Assembly: GCA_027347805.1 (NCBI GenBank)
Contig: DAIEQP010000028.1
Location: 1 to 14,890, forward strand
DNA: 14,890 nt
Direction: 5' to 3'
DNA from: Ignavibacteria bacterium
GTDB lineage: Bacteria > Bacteroidota > Ignavibacteria > Ignavibacteriales > Melioribacteraceae
The notes beneath the pieces are model-generated. The model was given only the letters and a program-made list of their open reading frames with translations, ran no database searches and had not been told where the DNA came from. How positions within the stretch are numbered: position 1 is the first letter of the stretch; every line of letters starts with the position of its first letter. The translations under genes and the position numbers were made by a program. Of the stretch, positions 7,480 to 13,862 are shown piece after piece.

Positions 7480-8196
7480 CTATTTAACAAGATTTGTTTC
7501 TAATTCGGTTAAACTATCGAGTAATGTATCACACTTCAATGATATTAATGGCCAGGAAGAATATGGGGACATAATCATATCTTCTAATTCTTTACATATT
7601 TCCGAAATATTAATAAATCCAACTGTTCCGCTGGATCCTTTTAATTCATGCACAACCAGTTTTAACAATTCCATATTTTTGTTTACAACAGATTGTCTTA
7701 TGTTATCTTTTTTCTGAATAAGACTGCTGGCAAAATATTTTTTCAGTTCTTTGCTCATCAAATCTTTTTCTGCATTAGAAAACTGAGCAAGTTTCTTAGT
7801 GCTTGCCAGAAAACCGGAGCCAAGCACTTCATTAATAGCTTTAATTAATGCTTCTTTTGTTAACGGCTTTGAAACAATTTTTTCTGCACCGGCTTCAGTT
7901 GCAGCCAGAACGTTTGTTTTATCAGTATGACCGCTGATTATAATAACAGGAATATGTTTAAGATCCTCAAGAACTTTCATTACGCGCAAAAGCCGAATAC
8001 CATCAAGGTTTGGCATCATCAGATCTAAAAAAATAAGCTGCGGTTTAAGCTCAACTGCTCTTTGCAATCCTTCGAGGCCATCATTGCAGGTTTCAACTTC
8101 AACATCATAATCCGATAAAAACTTTTTGAGAGAACTGCGAATAATATCCGCATCGTCAATCACAAGAATTTTTACCTTTTCGTTATTAAAATCCAT
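7480..8196 (-). CDS. Response regulator with C-terminal HPt phosphotransfer domain
   Basis: The 238-aa protein joins a receiver domain (residues 8-127) to a histidine phosphotransfer domain (about 145-238). In the receiver, Asp14-Asp15, Asp58 (FLDLMMPNLDG), Ser89 and Lys110-Pro111 are all present. In the C-terminal four-helix part, VVHELKGSSGTVGF (181-194) is the HPt signature, with His183 as the phosphosite. It has no DNA-binding or enzymatic output domain, so it is a phosphorelay intermediate or sink. It sits 2 nt after csrA and 8 nt before motA, an unusual place for such a protein. The likely phosphodonor is the PAS kinase at the distal end of the run, with the lone receiver or receiver-DHp protein as possible exchange partners; this wiring is inference. 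Confidence 0.9.
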   Translation of the reverse strand: MDFNNEKVKILVIDDADIIRSSLKKFLSDYDVEVETCNDGLEGLQRAVELKPQLIFLDLMMPNLDGIRLLRVMKVLEDLKHIPVIIISGHTDKTNVLAATEAGAEKIVSKPLTKEALIKAINEVLGSGFLASTKKLAQFSNAEKDLMSKELKKYFASSLIQKKDNIRQSVVNKNMELLKLVVHELKGSSGTVGFINISEICKELEDMIMSPYSSWPLISLKCDTLLDSLTELETNLVK

Positions 8197-8198
8197 GA

Positions 8199-8432
8199 TT
8201 ATACTTTTTTGATTTTGTAATTAGTTAAGTTCATCTTAGGATGAGAGCTCGCCTTGGCCGCTTCAATTGTGCTCTCTTTTACTTTTTCATAAACTTCACC
8301 GCGCAAAATTTGAATAGTTTTTGGCGCTTCAATTCCGATCTTAACTTGATTTTCGGAAATGGAAATTATTTTTATAGAGATATCAGCCCCAAGCTTTATC
8401 TCTTCGTTGATTTTTCTTGTTAGAACTAGCAT
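8199..8432 (-). CDS. csrA: Carbon storage/translation regulator CsrA
   Basis: CsrA is a small dimeric RNA-binding protein that represses or stabilises mRNAs by binding GGA motifs near ribosome binding sites. The 77-aa sequence begins MLVLTRKINEEIKLG and contains the conserved GIEAPKTIQILRGEVYEK, with the RNA-contact residues Leu4, Arg6 and Arg44 at their usual positions. The 25-residue tail after the core is basic at its end and slightly longer than in E. coli CsrA (61 aa). It follows fliW after 6 nt, the arrangement known from Bacillus and spirochaetes, where FliW antagonises CsrA to control flagellin translation. The flagellin gene is not in the window. The next gene, REC-HPt, starts 2 nt downstream. 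Confidence 0.97.
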   Translation of the reverse strand: MLVLTRKINEEIKLGADISIKIISISENQVKIGIEAPKTIQILRGEVYEKVKESTIEAAKASSHPKMNLTNYKIKKV

Positions 8433-8438
8433 AGTTAC

Positions 8439-8819
8439 CTACTCTACAAATAAGTTGTAGTAAACCGGATAGACATCCGTGTCAATTATTTTTTGGAAAC
8501 CAGTTTTGGCTTCCTGATTAATATAAACCGGTGCTTTTAGGTTAACAGTAATCTTTAATGGATCTGGATTTAATATTACTATTCCGAATGCTTCGTGTTC
8601 ATCTGTCTGCGGAAATTTTTCGTCGAGAACTCTTACACCAAACAACGGAAATGCAATACCGGGATTTTCAATAGAAGTGAGCCAGTAAAAAACACTATCA
8701 TCGGTTTTGATAAAAAGATATTTTTTAAAGTCTTCAAATCCCAGCAAGCCGGATTCAAAACTAATTACTTTGTCTTCGGTGAATTCGATTTCACCAAATT
8801 GTTGTGTTGTAATTTTCAT
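8439..8819 (-). CDS. fliW: Flagellar assembly factor FliW, CsrA antagonist
   Basis: FliW is a small cytoplasmic protein that binds either flagellin or CsrA. When flagellin accumulates it frees CsrA to shut down flagellin translation; once flagellin is exported, FliW inhibits CsrA. The 126-aa sequence is a full-length match to the family: MKITTQQFGEIEF at the start, the FESGLLGFEDFKKYLF core (21-36), and the PxxFGV and FGIVILNPDP segments typical of FliW. It starts 6 nt after the motB stop and ends 6 nt before csrA, so it is co-expressed with its target. Its placement after the hook-junction genes flgK and flgL is conserved in several phyla, although here a stator pair is inserted between them. 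Confidence 0.96.
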   Translation of the reverse strand: MKITTQQFGEIEFTEDKVISFESGLLGFEDFKKYLFIKTDDSVFYWLTSIENPGIAFPLFGVRVLDEKFPQTDEHEAFGIVILNPDPLKITVNLKAPVYINQEAKTGFQKIIDTDVYPVYYNLFVE

Positions 8820-8825
8820 ATTAAC

Positions 8826-9638
8826 TCACTTAAGAATTACTAAATCTACTCTTCTGTTTTTTGCTCGTAAAGTCGGGGAATCGTTAGGCGCAATAGGTCT
8901 GTATTCCGAATAACCGACAATCGAAACTTTATCGGGATCAATTCCCTGCTGATCAATCAAATAATATGCGGTTGTTAAAGCTCTATCAACAGATAGATGC
9001 CAGTTTGAAGGATAACGCGCAGTATTAATTGGTGTATTATCTGTGTGCCCTTCAATACGAATATCATTAGGTATTGATTTGATTACCTCAGCCAATCTTT
9101 TAAGAACAGATTTTGACGACTCATTCAGCACTGCCATTCCCGGTGAAAACAAAACATCATCTAAAATATGAACTGTAATACCTCTTTCATTTTCATCGAG
9201 CTGAATCATGCTAGAATAATTATATTCTGCTATCAATCTGCTAAGCTGACTGCTTAAACTATTTTGGGGGCTTTCAACAATTTGCTTTACATCGTTTACT
9301 TTTGCCGGAGCTTTAGAATCCGTTCCAAAATAACTTCCGAGCGCAGCAGCAACATTTTTATATTTTGTCGCATCAATATTTGAAATCGTATACAAAATAA
9401 TAAATAATCCAAGAAGCAGGGTAATTAAATCTGAATAAGTTATTAAGTACCTGTCCTTATCACCTTCTTCATGGAAAAGATTTTCCTCTGGATCTACGCT
9501 GCTAATTTTTCTCGCTGATCTTTTTGAGGGAGCATTCCTATCAGTCTTGCCTTCATTATCGAAGGAATCTCTCCGCTCTGTAGAGTTAGAACTGCCTCCA
9601 AAGAAATTTCCATCATATGTTTCTCTTCTAAATGACAT
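8826..9638 (-). CDS. motB: Flagellar stator subunit MotB, second class, with N-terminal extension
   Basis: This 270-aa protein differs from the other MotB in the cluster. The membrane span (about 65-85) has the form YLITYSDLITLLLGLF, the Bacillus/PomB-like type, with Asp70 as the ion-carrying residue. The OmpA-like domain (160-268) includes EGHTDNTPI (196-204), SNWHLSVDRA and NRRVDL. About 64 polar, charged residues precede the span, against about 20-30 in typical MotB proteins. The first 48 of them are encoded in a different frame within the 3' end of the upstream motA. The only in-frame ATG before the span is at 9638 and no GTG or TTG was found that would shorten the extension, so the overlap looks real. 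No strong Shine-Dalgarno sequence precedes it, so translation may depend on coupling to motA. Confidence 0.92.
   Translation of the reverse strand: MSFRRETYDGNFFGGSSNSTERRDSFDNEGKTDRNAPSKRSARKISSVDPEENLFHEEGDKDRYLITYSDLITLLLGLFIILYTISNIDATKYKNVAAALGSYFGTDSKAPAKVNDVKQIVESPQNSLSSQLSRLIAEYNYSSMIQLDENERGITVHILDDVLFSPGMAVLNESSKSVLKRLAEVIKSIPNDIRIEGHTDNTPINTARYPSNWHLSVDRALTTAYYLIDQQGIDPDKVSIVGYSEYRPIAPNDSPTLRAKNRRVDLVILK
9494..9638 (-). other. 145-nt out-of-frame overlap of motA and motB
   Basis: The last 47 or so residues of MotA (including the conserved LQSGEIPSIMKARLIGMLP) and the first 48 residues of MotB are read from the same bases in two frames. The MotA side is conserved family sequence. 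The MotB side is Ser, Arg and Asp-rich and looks like an unstructured extension, as expected for overprinting on a pre-existing gene. Confidence 0.75.
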
Positions 9639-10273
9639 CTTTTTAATCTATCGCCTATTGGTAACCAAATTAAATTTGCGCTAAAAACTCCCCACAGTGT
9701 TGCTATAAAAGCTGTTGCAATATTTTTTATCAGATGATTTGGATCTGTCCCTGCATTAGCAAGCGTCATAATCAAGCCCATAACAGTTCCAATAATTCCC
9801 ATTGTCGGAGCGTAACCGCCCATTTTTGTGAAAATAAACATGTTAGATGAATGTCTTTCCTGCATCGCTTTCATTTCTAATGATGCTAAAAGCTGAATAG
9901 ACTCAGCATCAGTTCCATCCAAAACATATTTCGTCATCTTTCTTGGAAACAAGTCATCAAATTTTTTTAAATCTTTTTCTACAGAAAGCAGACCTTCTTT
10001 TCTTGCTTTGATTGATATCTCAACAAAATTTGAAATTATTTTTTGCACATCATAACTTCTTGGCATGTAAGCAAGTTTAATTAACTGGGGAATTGTCAAA
10101 AATTTATCAAGACCGAAACCCATTATAATTGCGGCAAACGTTCCGCCGAAAACAATTATCAAAGAAGAAATAATAAATAAAGCATGGAACGATCCGCCTT
10201 CAATTAAGAAAGCTCCGAAAATTGAAAAGATGCCTAAAATAAATCCTATTGTAGTACCAAATTTGTTTATCAT
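9494..10273 (-). CDS. motA: Flagellar stator subunit MotA, second (PomA/Bacillus-like) class
   Basis: This 259-aa stator protein has membrane segments at about 7-25, 32-52, 155-172 and 185-206 and the family motifs VFGGTFAAIIMGF (41-53), ARKEGLLSVE (90-99) and APTMGIIGTVMGL (155-167). It lacks the RPSF tail and long cytoplasmic loop of the E. coli class and is closer to Bacillus MotA/MotP and Vibrio PomA. Thr163 in GIIGT and Thr192 in ATLWG occupy the positions that are threonine in sodium-type PomA, whereas the other MotA in the cluster has alanine at the first; sodium use is therefore possible but not proven. Pro156 and Pro205 match the conserved stator prolines. The start overlaps the flgL stop (ATGA). 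Its 3' end overlaps motB by 145 nt. Confidence 0.95.
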   Translation of the reverse strand: MINKFGTTIGFILGIFSIFGAFLIEGGSFHALFIISSLIIVFGGTFAAIIMGFGLDKFLTIPQLIKLAYMPRSYDVQKIISNFVEISIKARKEGLLSVEKDLKKFDDLFPRKMTKYVLDGTDAESIQLLASLEMKAMQERHSSNMFIFTKMGGYAPTMGIIGTVMGLIMTLANAGTDPNHLIKNIATAFIATLWGVFSANLIWLPIGDRLKRCHLEEKHMMEISLEAVLTLQSGEIPSIMKARLIGMLPQKDQREKLAA

Positions 10274-11148
10274 AAGTAATCAAACACAGACTTAGGAAAT
10301 GAATTCGCTAATAATTTGTATGATACCTGCAGAAGGTAATCCTGTTCCTGAAGTTCAACTGAAAGTTTTGCCGGATCAATTCCCTGAATATTGGAAAGCA
10401 ATTCTTCATAATTAGTATTCTGATTGGTAAGAATAGTTTCCATACCATCCAATCTGTTTACTTTTTCACCAGCTAGCGACTGAACATTTAAAATTTTATT
10501 GTTTGCATTTGTTAAAGCATCCAGTTGAGCAGCAGTAGGTTGATTTCCGCTATCCAACGAATCAATTATATCATTTATCGCCTGGAAAATTCCGCTGCCT
10601 GTTATTTTATCACCAGGGATATTCATTGTTTCTTTTGTATTACTTGAAATCTGTACTTTAATTTCTCCCGAATGATCTGTTGCTGATATTACAGCTTTTC
10701 CATTTGTATCGATTGAAACCGGGTCTCCGCTAAAATCGGTTCCGCCAAAAAGATACATCCCGTTATATTTATCATTAATACTTTGCACAATTGAGTTAAG
10801 AGAATCTTTAATAGACTGCGCAATTGTTCCATAACTTTGATTTACCATCTGGTTATTTGCACTTGAAGCAGCGGTTGAAATATTTTGAATTTCTTCAATA
10901 GTCCGATCTAAAGAATTCATTGATGCTTTAACAAAGTTGTTTGCATTCTGAACATTCTTTAGAAATGCATCCGTACGTTTTCTCTGATTATTAACATTAA
11001 TTGCATCGAGTGAACCGGCAACATCATCAGATAATGTTTCAATTCTGCTGTTGCTGGCAAGCTGTGTCTGTATTTTCATTTGTTTTTCGGTAATCTGCTT
11101 ATGCGAAAACAAATATTTGTTGGCAATCATGCCTTCGGTTACTCTCAT
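10270..11148 (-). CDS. flgL: Flagellar hook-filament junction protein FlgL (HAP3)
   Basis: FlgL is exported through the flagellar type III apparatus and forms the second junction layer between hook (via FlgK) and filament. The 292-aa protein begins MRVTEGMIANKYLFSHKQ, has the flagellin-like helical N-terminal D0/D1 region (1-140, including LSDDVAGSLDA and NKYNGMYLFGGTD-type ends), a short variable centre, and the helical C-terminus ending NSFPKSVFDYL. Length is close to E. coli FlgL (317 aa); the missing residues are in the variable centre. An AGGTG Shine-Dalgarno site lies 4 nt before the ATG, 10 nt downstream of the flgK stop. It is followed directly by a stator motA gene with an ATGA overlap, an atypical continuation of the flgK-flgL pair. 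Confidence 0.96.
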   Translation of the reverse strand: MRVTEGMIANKYLFSHKQITEKQMKIQTQLASNSRIETLSDDVAGSLDAINVNNQRKRTDAFLKNVQNANNFVKASMNSLDRTIEEIQNISTAASSANNQMVNQSYGTIAQSIKDSLNSIVQSINDKYNGMYLFGGTDFSGDPVSIDTNGKAVISATDHSGEIKVQISSNTKETMNIPGDKITGSGIFQAINDIIDSLDSGNQPTAAQLDALTNANNKILNVQSLAGEKVNRLDGMETILTNQNTNYEELLSNIQGIDPAKLSVELQEQDYLLQVSYKLLANSFPKSVFDYL

Positions 11149-11158
11149 AAAACACCTG

Positions 11159-12553
11159 TTAAATCAAATTAAGAATTGTTTGCATTAAATCATCCGCAAC
11201 TTTTATCATTTTTGCGGAAGCCTCATAAGATCTTTGATATTTCATAACATTAGTCATTTCTTCATCAAGCGAAACTCCGGAGTTTGACGATCTCTGGTTT
11301 TCAAGATTTTGTAACACCAATTCATTCGACTGAGATGAATTATCTGCAACAGTTTTATCAGAACCAATTACACTCAAAATTCCCGAATAATTTTCTGCAA
11401 ATGTCTGGTTACCCAGAGATGCAATTTTCGATTTACTCAGATTAGCGATTTGATTTGCAAACGTGCTGTCTCCATCTTTATTTGGAGCGCTTGAAATCGC
11501 AAGCAAAGAGGGGTCATTCAGCAAATCGCTATTGATTCTAAGTTCATCATCTTCGAATGCATTAATAACCTGACCGCTTGAATCAAGTTGCCCAAAGAAT
11601 GGAATTCCATTTGTTGAAACGCCACTTGATGAAAGCGCATATCCCTGCATATGTAAATTGTTGACTTCTGTAACAAAACTTTTAGCCCATTCTTCATATT
11701 TCTCTTTGTATGAAGTCACTTTATTTGAATATAAATCCGAAATAGCGGTTAATTCTCCACCAGTTAAAATAGCTTGTGAATTTTGATCAGCTTTATTTAC
11801 CAAACTTAGTTGGCCATTTATCATTTTCACACTGAATTCATTATAGTTGGTCTGATCAACGGCAAAAATTCCACCAACATTAATAGACAAAGCACCGCTG
11901 CTGCTTTTTGAAACTGAAATATTTACCAGCTTGCTCAATTCATCTATTTCAGTATCGCGCTGATCCTTTAATTCATTTGCTTTCACACCGCGAGATTCAG
12001 TATCATAAATCTGCTGGTTCATTTCATAAATTGATTTCAAATGAAGATTAATTTCATTTACAGTTTGTGTTGCTTCCTGCTGCAGTGAATATTGAACCTC
12101 GCTGAATCCGTCTATTGTATTTTTAATTTTTTCACCAACCTGCTGAGCTTTTAGAATAACATTGGATCTAAGCTGAAGGGATGTTGGATTTGTTGATAAT
12201 TCGTCCCATGAATTATAGAATTGAACTACATAATTTGATAATCCTTGATCCGAAGGTTCACTTATAATAGATTCGATTTTTTGTAAAGTTTCTGAACGCT
12301 TATTTGCATCGGAGTAACCCGATTGGTACTTTCTGATTTGCTGATCGAGAATTTCGGAACGAACTCTTAAAATATCCTGAATTTTTACTCCATTACCGGC
12401 GCCTTTTTCACCTACTTCTGAGGCAAAAACAACTTTTTGCCGGGTGAAGTTTGCATTACCCGCATTTGAAATATTATTTGAGGCAACATCCATCGCACTC
12501 TGGTAAGCCTGCATTGTTCTTGCCGATATATCGAATAATCTTCCGATACTCAT
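11159..12553 (-). CDS. flgK: Flagellar hook-associated protein FlgK (HAP1)
   Basis: FlgK forms the first junction layer on the hook tip and is exported with the help of FlgN. The 464-aa protein starts with the flagellar rod/hook signature (MSIGRLFDISARTMQAYQ, then ASNNISNAGNANFTRQ at 24-39) and ends with the matching C-terminal helix MKYQRSYEASAKMIKVADDL. Long amphipathic helices at about 95-210 correspond to the D1 core. At 464 residues it is shorter than E. coli FlgK (547 aa), with the loss in the variable surface domains. The start is 1 nt after the flgN stop, so translation is coupled to its chaperone gene. Confidence 0.96.
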   Translation of the reverse strand: MSIGRLFDISARTMQAYQSAMDVASNNISNAGNANFTRQKVVFASEVGEKGAGNGVKIQDILRVRSEILDQQIRKYQSGYSDANKRSETLQKIESIISEPSDQGLSNYVVQFYNSWDELSTNPTSLQLRSNVILKAQQVGEKIKNTIDGFSEVQYSLQQEATQTVNEINLHLKSIYEMNQQIYDTESRGVKANELKDQRDTEIDELSKLVNISVSKSSSGALSINVGGIFAVDQTNYNEFSVKMINGQLSLVNKADQNSQAILTGGELTAISDLYSNKVTSYKEKYEEWAKSFVTEVNNLHMQGYALSSSGVSTNGIPFFGQLDSSGQVINAFEDDELRINSDLLNDPSLLAISSAPNKDGDSTFANQIANLSKSKIASLGNQTFAENYSGILSVIGSDKTVADNSSQSNELVLQNLENQRSSNSGVSLDEEMTNVMKYQRSYEASAKMIKVADDLMQTILNLI

Positions 12554-12554
12554 T

Positions 12555-13007
12555 TTATACTCTCTTGTTTACTATTGCTCGTTTCGAAGGTCCAGCAATC
12601 ATCATCATAGTTTCTTTGATTATATTTCTGGAGAATTCGATTACATCTTTTAATTGTGTATTAGTTTTAAGAATATATTCAATTTTTGTTTTCAAAGATT
12701 TTCTGTAAGTCATAATCTCTTTCACGTCACTTTCAAAGTAACGGGCCCCTTTTGATAACAGATCATCCAACGAATGACTATTCAAGTTTAGGTTAAATTG
12801 TTTTGCAATATCTCTGATCAACTTTATTCTTGAAGCCTCTTCCTGTTCAATTTTACGGAGAATCAACTGCTCTTTGCCAATTGCTTCTTCGAGAGAAGTA
12901 TAATCATTATTAACAATTGCTCTCTTCTGTGTTTCAAGAGATTCTATCAATTGACTCATGTTTAGTTCTTGAGTTTTTAATGAAGCTAATAAAAGTTTTG
13001 AATTCAT
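12555..13007 (-). CDS. flgN: FlgN-family export chaperone for FlgK/FlgL
   Basis: The 150-aa protein is almost wholly helical with FlgN-type heptads: LIESLETQKRAIVNNDYTSL (20-39) followed by KEQLILRKIEQEEASRI, the common L-x-x-GD-x-x-x-L-E then KE-x-L-L-x-x-I-x-x-LE-x-x-R pattern of the family. FlgN proteins bind the C-termini of FlgK and FlgL in the cytoplasm and deliver them to the export gate. Sequence conservation in this family is low, but the position immediately before flgK and flgL supports the assignment strongly. It overlaps the flgJ stop by 4 nt (ATGA) and ends 1 nt before flgK. The Met-rich stretch and basic C-terminal tail (SKRAIVNKRV) may be exposed. Confidence 0.87.
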   Translation of the reverse strand: MNSKLLLASLKTQELNMSQLIESLETQKRAIVNNDYTSLEEAIGKEQLILRKIEQEEASRIKLIRDIAKQFNLNLNSHSLDDLLSKGARYFESDVKEIMTYRKSLKTKIEYILKTNTQLKDVIEFSRNIIKETMMMIAGPSKRAIVNKRV

Positions 13008-13861
13008 GATTTACTCTCTTTGAAATGTTCTACATAATTTAAGACCTTATTGATGTAGCTTTTAGTCTCATCGAATGGCGGAACACCCTTGTATTTTTCA
13101 ACATTTTGGGGACCCGCATTATAAGCCGCCAGTGCAAGTTTTACATCTCCACTGTATTGTCGAAGCATTTGTGCAAAATATTTAGTGCCGCCAAGTATAT
13201 TTTCCCGTGGATTAAAGACATTACGCACACCCATTTGGGTGGCTGTCGAATCCATTAACTGCATCAAACCTTTTGCTTTTGCGCCCGAAACCGCTTTATG
13301 ATTACCTGCAGATTCAGTCATTATTATTGATTTTATCAAATTTCTATCTACACCAAAAGACTCTGCCGCCTCATCAATATGGTTCTCGAACTTATTAATT
13401 CTATCTATTGAAGAACTGCTCGGCTGTATTTTTGTTGAATCTGCTGGCGCGGCATAATCTTTTATTTTTATTGGAGCTTGCTTAAAAGAAGTTTCATCTA
13501 TCTTCATGTTATCCAGTTTAGTTGAAAGTTTTGTTTTCAACTCAACCGGCATATCTTCGCCCGTAATCTTTTTATAAAGCAGCTGGGCAACTCCTAAACT
13601 TTTGGTATCGGACATTTTATTAGCAAATTCCTGCTGGAACATTGTATCGAACATATCATTTCCATAGCCTTCTTCTTCGCCGCCGAACATGGAACCATCA
13701 GTTTGTTTCATACTTTTTAACATCATAGAAGTAAGCAAACTTTCAAATTGCTTTGTTGCAGAAGCAATTTTCTCTTTTTGTTTTGTATCGTAACGCGATT
13801 TGTTTTCTATCGGTTTCGATACATGCTTATCGTTATCTATTTTAAGATTAATCTCGTTCAT
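13004..13861 (-). CDS. flgJ: FlgJ: rod-binding domain fused to an SLT lytic transglycosylase
   Basis: FlgJ caps the growing rod and opens the peptidoglycan so the rod can pass. The 285-aa protein has an N-terminal rod-binding domain (about 30-100: ATKQFESLLTSMMLKSM, then GNDMFDTMFQQEFANKM and LGVAQLLYKKI). A low-complexity linker (105-155) leads to a C-terminal goose-type lysozyme/SLT domain (160-280). In it, Glu183 in the TESAGN motif is the catalytic acid, with GLMQLM (198-203) and AAYNAGP (245-251) forming the rest of the fold signature. Enteric FlgJ instead carries a glucosaminidase (GH73) domain, so the hydrolase has been swapped. No signal peptide is present, as expected for export through the flagellar apparatus. 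The ATG lies 1 nt after the flgI stop. Confidence 0.95.
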   Translation of the reverse strand: MNEINLKIDNDKHVSKPIENKSRYDTKQKEKIASATKQFESLLTSMMLKSMKQTDGSMFGGEEEGYGNDMFDTMFQQEFANKMSDTKSLGVAQLLYKKITGEDMPVELKTKLSTKLDNMKIDETSFKQAPIKIKDYAAPADSTKIQPSSSSIDRINKFENHIDEAAESFGVDRNLIKSIIMTESAGNHKAVSGAKAKGLMQLMDSTATQMGVRNVFNPRENILGGTKYFAQMLRQYSGDVKLALAAYNAGPQNVEKYKGVPPFDETKSYINKVLNYVEHFKESKS

Positions 13862-13862
13862 T

